NCBI GenBank assembly: GCA_905233335.1
Contig: CAJOED010000006.1
Span: 1-17,807, forward strand
Reading direction: 5' to 3'
DNA length: 17,807 nucleotides
Source: an uncultured Synergistales bacterium
GTDB taxonomy: Bacteria; Synergistota; Synergistia; Synergistales; Aminobacteriaceae
Below, piece after piece: positions 6,051-13,549 of the stretch (its first letter is position 1; the number at the start of each line of letters is the position of its first letter). The notes beneath the pieces are model-generated. The model was not told the origin of the DNA and searched no databases. It saw nothing but the letters and a program-made list of their open reading frames with translations. Both the position numbers and the translations under genes were made by a program.

Positions 6051-7430
6051 ATGTCAGAAAATATTAACGAACTATACAGCAAAATAGATTTCCTCATGTC
6101 AGGAGGAGCACTGAAAATTCTTACGGATTTCCTCAATGAGAAGAACATAAAAGCACTCGTCGTTGAAAGCTCCGCACCCGGAACTTTGAGCGTTATTGAT
6201 GCGGCTGGTGTTGTTCCTCAATCGCTGACACTCAAAGACGACATCACAAAGTTATTCTCTCACAATATCGCACGTGAAGCATTCGAGATTGATTTTGCAG
6301 AAGCCTCATCAACTTGGCCGGGAGTCGTTCGTGTTCGCGGAGCACATTGGGAAGTGTACATACTCCTGAAGGACAAGCCCGCAAGCCCTGATACTCTCAT
6401 CAAGGAACTCAAACCGTACGCGGGAATAATAAGACTTTGGCAGACCTCACGAAAAATCTCTGACACCGAGAAAAAATTATCGCGCCTGTCGTACATGATA
6501 CTTGCGACAAAGAACACTCTTGCTTCTATTTTTGAGCCGATGCCGCTGCAATATTTCGCGTCGTTCCTGACTGACGTACTACAGGAGAGCTTGTTCCCGA
6601 AATCCGTCGTGATACTCAAGGACGAAGGAAGCTACCTCACACTGTTCAACGGACAGGCCGACAGCATACCCGAACGCACCGGGATTTACGCCGCACAAAT
6701 TCTTCCGCCCACGCCCGTAGTCGTCAAGAACGATTCGCCCGTCGAGGTGATTCTTCCTGTTGCTGAAGGTGATTGCAGATTGTTCTGTGTCATTCACTGG
6801 GACGAACTCCCTGACGACCAGACAATGAATTTTCTTGAGCTTCTCGGAAACCTTGCAGTGCGCGCAATCGCTATCAACAACTTGAGGCTTCAATCACAGA
6901 GAGCAGAAGCAAATATTTCTGCGGGAGAATTTACGGTGCTCTCACTCTCGAACGTCCTGAAAGTGTTACGTGGGGCGGAGGACAAAGCAAGATTTTTCTC
7001 GCTGCTCGTCGATATATTCATGGAACAGTGCAGAATGACTAACTGCCTCCTCGCTGTATGGAACAAATCACGCAAAGGCTACACTCTCGCGGAAAGACGT
7101 ACAGGGCACATTCGCGCGGAAGTTGATACGACACTGCTTCCGTCATCATCGGGGGCTGTAGCAGGCGATAAGGTCAGCGAGTCGCACTATGACTTGTCTG
7201 TGAGTTCACCCGATGCGATATTCAGGTCATGGGGCTTGGCCGGGTGTCCGTGGAAAGATATTCTGAAAGCGTCGGCAATGAAATATATTTTCCCGGTGTG
7301 TGATGATAATTCTCTCGTCGGAATTATCGCGCTCGGAAAAGAAGGTCATAATGTGCTTGATCGTTCACAGCTCGCCTCACTACAGCTTATCGCACAATTT
7401 GCCGCGTATGAGTTCCGAAAGTTTGACTAA
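6051..7430 (+). CDS. Uncharacterised protein with two GAF-like regions
   Basis: About 459 residues, cytoplasmic (no signal peptide or membrane segment). Two regions resemble GAF folds: one around residues 150-285 (the ASFLTDVLQESLFPKSVVIL helix-strand pattern, closing with FLELLGNLAVRAIAINNLRLQ) and one around 320-455 (FFSLLVDIFMEQC..., closing with LIAQFAAYEFRKFD). No kinase, GGDEF, HD or DNA-binding output is visible, so I assign no function. Start choice is uncertain. ATG 6051 is the first ATG, but the strong GGAGG (6030-6034) lies 16 bases away. An in-frame ATT at 6039 lies 4 bases after it, and an in-frame TTG at 5985 has no RBS. It is divergent from flbD and upstream of dxs, and could be a sensor linked to motility. 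Confidence 0.75.
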   Translation: MSENINELYSKIDFLMSGGALKILTDFLNEKNIKALVVESSAPGTLSVIDAAGVVPQSLTLKDDITKLFSHNIAREAFEIDFAEASSTWPGVVRVRGAHWEVYILLKDKPASPDTLIKELKPYAGIIRLWQTSRKISDTEKKLSRLSYMILATKNTLASIFEPMPLQYFASFLTDVLQESLFPKSVVILKDEGSYLTLFNGQADSIPERTGIYAAQILPPTPVVVKNDSPVEVILPVAEGDCRLFCVIHWDELPDDQTMNFLELLGNLAVRAIAINNLRLQSQRAEANISAGEFTVLSLSNVLKVLRGAEDKARFFSLLVDIFMEQCRMTNCLLAVWNKSRKGYTLAERRTGHIRAEVDTTLLPSSSGAVAGDKVSESHYDLSVSSPDAIFRSWGLAGCPWKDILKASAMKYIFPVCDDNSLVGIIALGKEGHNVLDRSQLASLQLIAQFAAYEFRKFD

Positions 7431-7434
7431 CTCA

Positions 7435-7464
7435 TTGACACGAACGGGGGATTTTCGACATAAC
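7435..7464 (+). promoter_or_regulatory. Candidate promoter for the dxs run
   Basis: A perfect TTGACA (7435-7440) is followed 18 bases later by CATAAC (7459-7464), a 4 of 6 match to TATAAT. It lies right after the upstream stop codon and about 55 bases before dxs. It overlaps the hairpin listed separately, so the two readings compete in part. Confidence 0.4.
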
Positions 7465-7491
7465 TTGGTGCCTGAAGTCCCCCGTAATTTT
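7444..7491 (+). terminator. Possible weak intrinsic terminator between the GAF-like gene and dxs
   Basis: ACGGGGGA (7444-7451) and TCCCCCGT (7478-7485) form a perfect 8-base-pair stem with a 26-base loop, followed by AATTTTATG. The T-run is short and the loop long, so termination would be partial at best. Confidence 0.4.
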
Positions 7492-7518
7492 ATGTTGTGA
7501 GAGGGGGGATAGAGTAAC

Positions 7519-9351
7519 ATGGAATTTTTGAAGCCAGGTTTTACGCGGAAAGATTTATTGAGCATCGACGAGAAAGATTTACCCTCGCTTGCTGATGAGG
7601 TGCGCAAAGTCATCATCGACACAGTGAGGCAGAACGGCGGGCATTTGGGTTCATCATTGGGAGTCGTCGAACTCACTATCGCAATGCTGCGGAAATTTGA
7701 CCCGTACAACGACAGAATAATTTTCGATGTCGGCCATCAGTCTTACCCGTACAAGATACTCACGGACAGATTCGATCAGTTTCACACGCTGCGGCTGAAG
7801 GACGGAATATCAGGTTTCCCCCGACGCAATGAAAGCCCATGCGACCACTTCAACACCGGGCACAGCAGCACATCAATATCTGCGGCGTTGGGATTCGCAA
7901 AGGCCAGGGACTTGCTCCACGAGAAACGGCACGTAATAGCCTTCATAGGGGACGCATCACTCATTAACGGCTTGGCACTTGAGGCGTTGAATTACGTTCA
8001 CGAGACGAACACGAAACTCATAATCATTCTGAACGACAACCGGCACTCAATCAGCAACAGGGTCGGTGGATTTTCGACGATACTGGCGCGATTATCAGCA
8101 AACACATTCTACAGGCGCATAAAGAACGCAATACGAAAACGCGCGGGAGTGAAATACAATCCATATTTCGCAAAGTTCCGGGACGCATTCAAATATTTTC
8201 TGAAACCGAATAATATTTTTGATGACCTCGACATAAAGTACTGGGGGCCTTTCGACGGGCACGACATAAAGAACACAGAGAGAATTTTGGAACTCGCGAA
8301 AAATTATTACCGTCCTGTTATCCTGCACTTCAACACGGTAAAGGGAAAAGGATTAGCAGAAGCAGAAGCAGACCCGACGAAATACCATCAGTTATCGCCC
8401 GCAGGAGAAGTGAAAGCTCGTACATGGAGTGAGGCGGCCTCCGAGATTGCTGAAGAACTCGCTATGAACGATGAGCGCATTGTGTGTTTCACGGCGGCAA
8501 TGTCTACGGGAGTGAAGCTGGAGAAGTTTGCGCGTGAGTTCCCGAAAAGATTTTTCGATGTTGGTATCGCTGAAAGTCATATGCTCACTATGGCGGCAGG
8601 ACTTGCGGCGGGAGGTATGCGGCCTTGGGTGTTCATATATTCTACGTTCCTGCAGAGGGCAATGGACCAGCTCATGCACGATATTGCGCTCCAGAATTTG
8701 CCCGTCGTAATCATGGTAGACCGTGCGGGGCTTGCCGGGTCTGACGGTGATACACATCAAGGCTTGCTTGATATTCCCTGGGGGCGTGCAATCCCGAACT
8801 TGGAGATATACGCTCCGTGTGATGAAGCCTCGTTGAAAGCGGCAATGCTGACAGCCTCAAAGCGTAATGCTCCGACATTGATACGTTATCCGCGCGGAAA
8901 AATTCCTCCCGAAAATATCAGCGTTGACAGTGAACGCGGTATCGTGAAACTTCATGACGGCGCAAAGTGGGCGTTGCTTGGGCACGGTGCTTCTGTGAGT
9001 ACGATGCTGGCAGTCCGGGACTTGGCCGGTCGTGAGGGGCTTAGTGTTCCGGGAGTGTATGACGTTCGGAGAGTAAAGCCTCTTGATGTCGATGTGCTAG
9101 GTGAAGTTCTGCGGCGTTATGAGGTTGTTGCGACGCTTGAGGAGAACTACATGCCCGGCGGTATCGGTGAAGCTGTTGCGGCGGTCATTGCGGAAGGGAA
9201 TTACGGCGTGAAGTTATTGCGTTTCGGTGTGCCGGACGTTTGCGTGAAACATGCTACACAGGAGGAGCAGAGAGAGATGTACGGCCTCACTCCCGAAAAC
9301 ATAATAGCTACGTACAAAGCGTGTTCATTGCAGGGAGGAATTACGGCGTGA
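7519..9351 (+). CDS. dxs: 1-deoxy-D-xylulose-5-phosphate synthase
   Basis: Condenses pyruvate with glyceraldehyde 3-phosphate using thiamine diphosphate, the first step of the MEP isoprenoid pathway. Its 610 residues match the family (about 620). Landmarks: GGHLGSSLG (His42), VGHQSYPYKI (72-80), GPFDGHD, TKYHQLSP, GIAESH (Glu352, His354; family form GIAEQH), YSTFLQRAMDQ, DRAGLAGSDGDTHQG (401-415) and RYPRG. The ThDP/metal motif normally GDG...NDN reads GDAS (144-147)...NDN (172-174): Asp and Asn are kept but the Gly is Ala. The GDGSLTGG-type stretch reads GDASLING. An RBS-like GGGGGGAT lies 8 bases before the ATG. The C-terminus has a few extra residues (SLQGGITA) tied to a 16-base direct repeat. 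It is next to tlyA, a common pairing. Confidence 0.94.
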   Translation: MEFLKPGFTRKDLLSIDEKDLPSLADEVRKVIIDTVRQNGGHLGSSLGVVELTIAMLRKFDPYNDRIIFDVGHQSYPYKILTDRFDQFHTLRLKDGISGFPRRNESPCDHFNTGHSSTSISAALGFAKARDLLHEKRHVIAFIGDASLINGLALEALNYVHETNTKLIIILNDNRHSISNRVGGFSTILARLSANTFYRRIKNAIRKRAGVKYNPYFAKFRDAFKYFLKPNNIFDDLDIKYWGPFDGHDIKNTERILELAKNYYRPVILHFNTVKGKGLAEAEADPTKYHQLSPAGEVKARTWSEAASEIAEELAMNDERIVCFTAAMSTGVKLEKFAREFPKRFFDVGIAESHMLTMAAGLAAGGMRPWVFIYSTFLQRAMDQLMHDIALQNLPVVIMVDRAGLAGSDGDTHQGLLDIPWGRAIPNLEIYAPCDEASLKAAMLTASKRNAPTLIRYPRGKIPPENISVDSERGIVKLHDGAKWALLGHGASVSTMLAVRDLAGREGLSVPGVYDVRRVKPLDVDVLGEVLRRYEVVATLEENYMPGGIGEAVAAVIAEGNYGVKLLRFGVPDVCVKHATQEEQREMYGLTPENIIATYKACSLQGGITA

Positions 9352-9352
9352 A
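9197..9352 (+). repeat. Pair of 16-base direct repeats across the 3' end of dxs
   Basis: GGAATTACGGCGTGAA occurs at 9197-9212 inside dxs and again at 9337-9352, where it contains the dxs stop codon. Both copies are followed within 3 bases by TATTGC. The copies are 140 bases apart (start to start). They look like the remains of a local duplication. Confidence 0.7.
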
Positions 9353-9426
9353 ACATATTGCACAGAGGACACAGCAGGAAACTCACAGCCTCACAGAACG
9401 TAACAGCAACACACAAGGTATACAGC

Positions 9427-10218
9427 ATGAAGGATAGAGAACGCCTCGACAAACTCATATGCGAACAGGGACTGACTGAAACACGCAACAAAGCTCAAGC
9501 TCTCATCATGGCGGGAAAAGTCCGGGTCAACGGCCAAGTCGTAACGAAATCGGGCGCAATGTTCTCACACGACGCACAAATTACGCTCGACGAAATATCA
9601 CAGTGGGCGGGACGAGGAGCGAAAAAGTTATTGCGTGCGTTCGATGTTTTCGGGCTTGATGTTGCCGGGAAAGTATGCGCTGACTTCGGAGCGTCTACAG
9701 GGGGCTTCACTGACGTAATGCTCGCGAAAGGTGCACGGAAAGTTTACGCTGTTGATGTCGGTTACGGGCAGCTAATATGGAGGCTCGCTAGTGATGAGCG
9801 CGTTGTCGTTATGGACAGAACTAACGCAAGATACCTGACTCGTGATGACTTCTCCGACGAAATAGATTTTGCCGGGTGCGACGTTTCGTTCATCTCGCTG
9901 AAACTCATTCTGCCCGTGATTGATGAGGTTGCGCGTGAATGTGCTGTTGTTCTCATCAAGCCGCAGTTCGAGGCAGGACGTGAGAAAGTTTCTCGCGGGG
10001 TAATCCGGGACAAAGCCATACATGCAGAAGTGCTTGAAGGCATCTTGCAGTTCGTGTGGGACAACACAAAGTTTTACGTTTCAGGGCTGACACATTCACC
10101 CATAAGAGGCACGGAAGGAAATATAGAGTTTCTCTGCTGTCTTACCCGTGAGAAGAATAGCAATAATTACAGTGTTAATGATATAGTGAATGAAGCCCAT
10201 GAATTTTTTGAGAGGTGA
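9427..10218 (+). CDS. tlyA: TlyA family 16S/23S rRNA 2'-O-ribose methyltransferase
   Basis: A 263-residue S-adenosylmethionine-dependent RNA methyltransferase. In mycobacteria TlyA methylates riboses in 16S and 23S rRNA and affects capreomycin sensitivity; older names call it a haemolysin. An N-terminal S4 RNA-binding domain (1-60; RLDKLICEQGL...ALIMAGKVRVNG) is followed by an FtsJ-like domain with the SAM-binding DFGASTGGFTD (86-96), VDVGYGQL, CDVSFISL (Asp152), LIKPQFE (Lys178) and a C-terminal EGNIEF. The start is ATG 9427, because the family begins right at the S4 domain and an AAGG lies 8 bases upstream. An in-frame ATG at 9358 would add 23 residues that resemble nothing in the family. 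It lies 75 bases after dxs and 7 bases before the ankyrin gene. Confidence 0.92.
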   Translation: MKDRERLDKLICEQGLTETRNKAQALIMAGKVRVNGQVVTKSGAMFSHDAQITLDEISQWAGRGAKKLLRAFDVFGLDVAGKVCADFGASTGGFTDVMLAKGARKVYAVDVGYGQLIWRLASDERVVVMDRTNARYLTRDDFSDEIDFAGCDVSFISLKLILPVIDEVARECAVVLIKPQFEAGREKVSRGVIRDKAIHAEVLEGILQFVWDNTKFYVSGLTHSPIRGTEGNIEFLCCLTREKNSNNYSVNDIVNEAHEFFER

Positions 10219-10225
10219 TAAGTTT

Positions 10226-11347
10226 TTGATAACGCAGAATGAATTTCTTGAACTCTGTTCTGTCGGTACGTATGAAGAAGTCAGCGAGGCTATTCATTCA
10301 GGGATTGACCCCGACGAACACGGAACAGTATACGGCACGTCAGTATCACCGATATTTGTAGCTGTGGCAGAAGGCAACGACGACGCACTACGGGCACTTC
10401 TTGAGAACGGCGCGGAATGTTCCGACGGTTTCACGGCAGCCATACTTGCGGGTAAAATGGACTCGGTGAAAAAAATAGTGAAAGCAGGAGGAGACATCAA
10501 CTCCACGAACAAGGACGGACGCAATGCGCTTCTCTCTGCTGTAATGTCGAACAATACGGAAGCCGTCAACCTGTTAATCTCGCTCGGTGCGGACGTGAAC
10601 GCAAAAGACTTCAAGGGGACTAACATAATGACATACGCCGCCGCAATCACCAACCCCGGCAAAGACAAGAAAGACCCTGACAGTGAATTAGACCCGGAAA
10701 TTATCGCGGCACTCTTCAGGAAATGCACGGACTACGAAGAAGCATTTGTGTTTGCGGTAAGGGCAGGGAACGAAAAATTTTTGCGGGTCATCATCGACAA
10801 CGGCGCGGACGTAAATATGAGGGATTCAGAAGGCCGCACAGTGTTAATGTATTCTGTGATGACGGGCGGAGGTGCATTGAGGCTTCTGCTTGAGAGCGGC
10901 GCGGATCCGAACATCCCCGACGACAGCGGACGCACTCCCCTGATGATTGCTTCTATTGCTGAGGAGCCTGATTTCGACATCATCAACATGCTGCTGGAGT
11001 TCGGCGCAAAGATTGACGCACAGGACAAAAAGGGATTGACGGCGTTAATGTGGGCTTCTGCAGGTGTCGACATGCAGCCGAATATTTTGCTACAGGCACT
11101 TATACGTACGGGAGCAGTCCGTGCAAAGGGCGGGGATTCGTGGTGTGCGTTTTCGTCGTTGTATGCTGCCGTGAAGCATGAAGCACAGATCGAGGTCGTG
11201 AGAATGTTAGTTCGTAGCGGCGCGGACGTGAACATAACTGACAGACGCGGAATGAATGCTCTGATGTATGCGATGATGAATAATGATGACGAGACAGCAG
11301 ATATATTGACGGAAGCCGGAGCACAAATAAATTTCGACTTGAGATAA
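10226..11347 (+). CDS. Ankyrin-repeat protein
   Basis: About 373 residues made almost entirely of ankyrin repeats, roughly nine. Clear examples are DGRNALLSAVMSNNTEAV, LLISLGADVNAKDFKG, EGRTVLMYSVMTGGGAL, LLESGADPNIPDDSGRTPLM, LLEFGAKIDAQDKKGLTALM and MLVRSGADVNITDRRGMNAL. There is no signal peptide, membrane segment or catalytic domain, so it is likely a cytoplasmic protein-binding scaffold; the partner is unknown. TTG 10226 is taken as the start because AGAGGTGAT lies about 7 bases upstream. In-frame ATGs at 10190 and 10199 overlap tlyA and lack an RBS. It sits between tlyA and wzm with short gaps, so it is probably co-transcribed. Confidence 0.85.
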   Translation: MITQNEFLELCSVGTYEEVSEAIHSGIDPDEHGTVYGTSVSPIFVAVAEGNDDALRALLENGAECSDGFTAAILAGKMDSVKKIVKAGGDINSTNKDGRNALLSAVMSNNTEAVNLLISLGADVNAKDFKGTNIMTYAAAITNPGKDKKDPDSELDPEIIAALFRKCTDYEEAFVFAVRAGNEKFLRVIIDNGADVNMRDSEGRTVLMYSVMTGGGALRLLLESGADPNIPDDSGRTPLMIASIAEEPDFDIINMLLEFGAKIDAQDKKGLTALMWASAGVDMQPNILLQALIRTGAVRAKGGDSWCAFSSLYAAVKHEAQIEVVRMLVRSGADVNITDRRGMNALMYAMMNNDDETADILTEAGAQINFDLR

Positions 11348-11367
11348 ACGGAGGGAAAATACTTTAC

Positions 11368-12237
11368 ATGTACAAACAAAAAATAAAGCAATGGCTCACA
11401 CCCAAAGACATGGAGGGTTTTGATTTAGTGATTGAGCCGAACAGAACGACAGCAGATTTTATTCTTGAACTTCTGAAGTTCCGGGAATTATTTTTCTTTA
11501 TGGCGTGGCGTGATATTCTTGTGCGCTACAAACAGACAGTAATAGGCATTGCGTGGAGCGTCATACGTCCATTATTGAGCATGATAATCTTCACGGTGGT
11601 ATTCGGTCGCGTGGCCAAGCTCCCGACAGAAGGCACAGTGCCGTATCCCATAATGGTATTTTCTGCGTTATTGCCCTGGCAGTTTTTTTCGGGTGCAATG
11701 GGTCAGAGTGCCGGTGCGGTGCAGAAGGGCGGACAGATGCTCAGCAAAATATATTTCCCGCGATTGATACTTCCTGTTTCTGCTGTGCTCGTGAACGTCG
11801 TAGATTTCCTGATTTCGTTCGTCATGCTGTGCTTGTTGATGGCATTTTACGGCTTTCTCCCTTCACCGACAATATTATTACTTCCCGTGTTCTTCATTCC
11901 TGCAGCAGTTACGGCAATGGGTATAGGCTTCTGGTTTTCGGCAATGGGCGTAAAATACCGCGACCTGCATCACATTATGCCGTTCATTGTGCAGTTCGGT
12001 CTGTATGTTTCGCCGGTGGGTTTTTCGAGTTCGGTAATCCCGGAAAGATGGCGGCTGTTGTACTCGCTTAATCCTATGGTGGGAGTTATCGACGGTTTCA
12101 GGTGGTGCATTCAGGGAACATCAAGCTCGCTCTATCCTCCTGCATTCTTCATATCAATAATAATGTCAGTTATTGTTTTCTGGTCGGGCATGAAGTTCTT
12201 TCGGAAGACGGAAAAAACATTTGCGGACTTCATTTAG
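11368..12237 (+). CDS. wzm: ABC-2 type polysaccharide export permease (Wzm)
   Basis: A 289-residue inner-membrane permease that, with Wzt, moves undecaprenyl-linked O-antigen or similar polysaccharide across the inner membrane. It has a cytoplasmic N-terminal amphipathic stretch (ELLKFRELFFFMAWRDI, RYKQTVIGIAWSVIRPLLSM), about six membrane segments, and the family's conserved FSALLPWQFFSGAM, YFPRLILP, MGVKYRDLHHI and SLNPMVGVIDGFRW segments. An RBS-like GGAGGG lies 14 bases upstream of the ATG. The stop is 16 bases before wzt, its ATPase partner. Confidence 0.93.
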   Translation: MYKQKIKQWLTPKDMEGFDLVIEPNRTTADFILELLKFRELFFFMAWRDILVRYKQTVIGIAWSVIRPLLSMIIFTVVFGRVAKLPTEGTVPYPIMVFSALLPWQFFSGAMGQSAGAVQKGGQMLSKIYFPRLILPVSAVLVNVVDFLISFVMLCLLMAFYGFLPSPTILLLPVFFIPAAVTAMGIGFWFSAMGVKYRDLHHIMPFIVQFGLYVSPVGFSSSVIPERWRLLYSLNPMVGVIDGFRWCIQGTSSSLYPPAFFISIIMSVIVFWSGMKFFRKTEKTFADFI

Positions 12238-12253
12238 GGAGGGTGAAAAGAAT

Positions 12254-13546
12254 ATGCTTGCACTGAAAGTAGAAAATCTCGGCAAAAGATACCTGATACA
12301 TCATCAGAGAGAGACGCGGCTTTATGACCTTCTCGGAAATTACGTCCAAAGGTTGAAGCGGCGAATACGGCACCCGTTCGCTGAAAGATCTATTCCCCTG
12401 AACGAAGAAGAATTTTGGGCGTTGCGTAATCTGTCGTTCAACGTTGAGCAGGGTGAACGTGTTGCGTTTGTCGGGCACAACGGCGCGGGGAAATCTACGC
12501 TGCTGAAACTCTTGAGCCGCATAACTTCACCGACAGAAGGCAGAATATCCCTCAAAGGCAGAGTGTCGAGTCTTCTTGAGGTCGGCACGGGATTTCACCC
12601 GGACTTGACGGGGCGCGAAAACATTTACATGAACGCGTCAATCTTGGGCATGAAGTCATGGGAGATCAAAAAGAATTTCGACAGCATAGTAGAATTTTCC
12701 GGCGTTGAGAAATTTCTTGATACTCCCGTAAAAAGATATTCGAGCGGGATGTACGTACGACTTGCCTTTGCGATTGCCGCACACCTGACATCAGAAATTC
12801 TGATTGTTGATGAAGTTCTTGCGGTCGGTGATATGGAGTTCCAGAGAAAATGTCTTGGCAAAATGGACGAAATAAGCCACAAGGAAGGCCGGACGATTCT
12901 TTTCGTGAGTCATAATATGGGCGCGGTGTTACAGCTCTGCAACAGGGTAATATGCCTCGAAAAGGGACAGAAAGTTTTTGAGGCTGATGATGTCGTCGAC
13001 GGCGTGAACAGATACATGCAGTACGCACAGCTCGGAGCTACCGACGCAGAATGGAACAACCCAGGCAATGCGTACGAGAACGAATACTTCAAGCCATTAC
13101 GTTTCGGACTGTACAACGCGAAAGGTGAAGTGAATTTTGCGTCCCTTTCCCATAATGATGAGCTGTATGTAGAGATTGAGGGCATTGCGAAGAAGCCGAC
13201 CCCTGAACTTTGCGTGGGCTATGCACTTCGGACAATGGAAGGCTCTCTGCTGTACTGGACGTATCACAGCGACCAGGTGAAGAGTTCGGACGAGATACCG
13301 ACGCTTGAAGGTCATGTGTGCCTGCGTTCACGTGTGCCGCTCGAAACTCTGAATTTGGGCGAAAAACACCTCGAACTTGCAATACGCCTCTACAACGGAC
13401 AATGGATCACACAGCCTGGGCCGCGCTCAAAAGTTCCATCCGTAGCGTTCAGAATTGAGGGGCCGCTGACACCGTCGCCGTACTGTGTGCTTCAAAGGAC
13501 GGGGCCGATGGCGATAAATGCAGGGTGGACACTGAAAGGAGAATAA
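12254..13546 (+). CDS. wzt: ABC transporter ATP-binding protein for O-antigen export (Wzt)
   Basis: A 430-residue ATPase that powers the Wzm permease. Nucleotide-binding domain: Walker A GHNGAGKST (74-82), LEVGTGFHPDLTGREN, signature YSSGM (162-166, a normal variant for this subfamily), Walker B ILIVDE (182-187) and His220 in FVSHNMG. A C-terminal domain of about 150 residues (from about 275, beta-rich, ...INAGWTLKGE) matches the Wzt carbohydrate-binding domain, which in known systems recognises the capped end of a specific O-antigen. ATG 12254 is chosen because GGGAGGGTGA lies just upstream and the family motif begins there. It lies between wzm and gmd. Confidence 0.94.
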   Translation: MLALKVENLGKRYLIHHQRETRLYDLLGNYVQRLKRRIRHPFAERSIPLNEEEFWALRNLSFNVEQGERVAFVGHNGAGKSTLLKLLSRITSPTEGRISLKGRVSSLLEVGTGFHPDLTGRENIYMNASILGMKSWEIKKNFDSIVEFSGVEKFLDTPVKRYSSGMYVRLAFAIAAHLTSEILIVDEVLAVGDMEFQRKCLGKMDEISHKEGRTILFVSHNMGAVLQLCNRVICLEKGQKVFEADDVVDGVNRYMQYAQLGATDAEWNNPGNAYENEYFKPLRFGLYNAKGEVNFASLSHNDELYVEIEGIAKKPTPELCVGYALRTMEGSLLYWTYHSDQVKSSDEIPTLEGHVCLRSRVPLETLNLGEKHLELAIRLYNGQWITQPGPRSKVPSVAFRIEGPLTPSPYCVLQRTGPMAINAGWTLKGE

Positions 13547-13549
13547 CGC

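Noticed and set aside
10732..11391. Minus-strand open frame of about 219 codons opposite the ankyrin gene
   Set aside because: It is a shadow of the repeat-rich ankyrin coding sequence and has no family resemblance.
11553..12071. Plus-strand open frame of 172 codons inside wzm in another frame
   Set aside because: Wzm in the main frame is strongly conserved; this frame is Cys/Arg-rich and has no RBS.
12737..12751. ABC signature YSSGM in place of LSGGQ in Wzt
   Set aside because: This form is normal for Wzt/TagH-type polysaccharide exporters.
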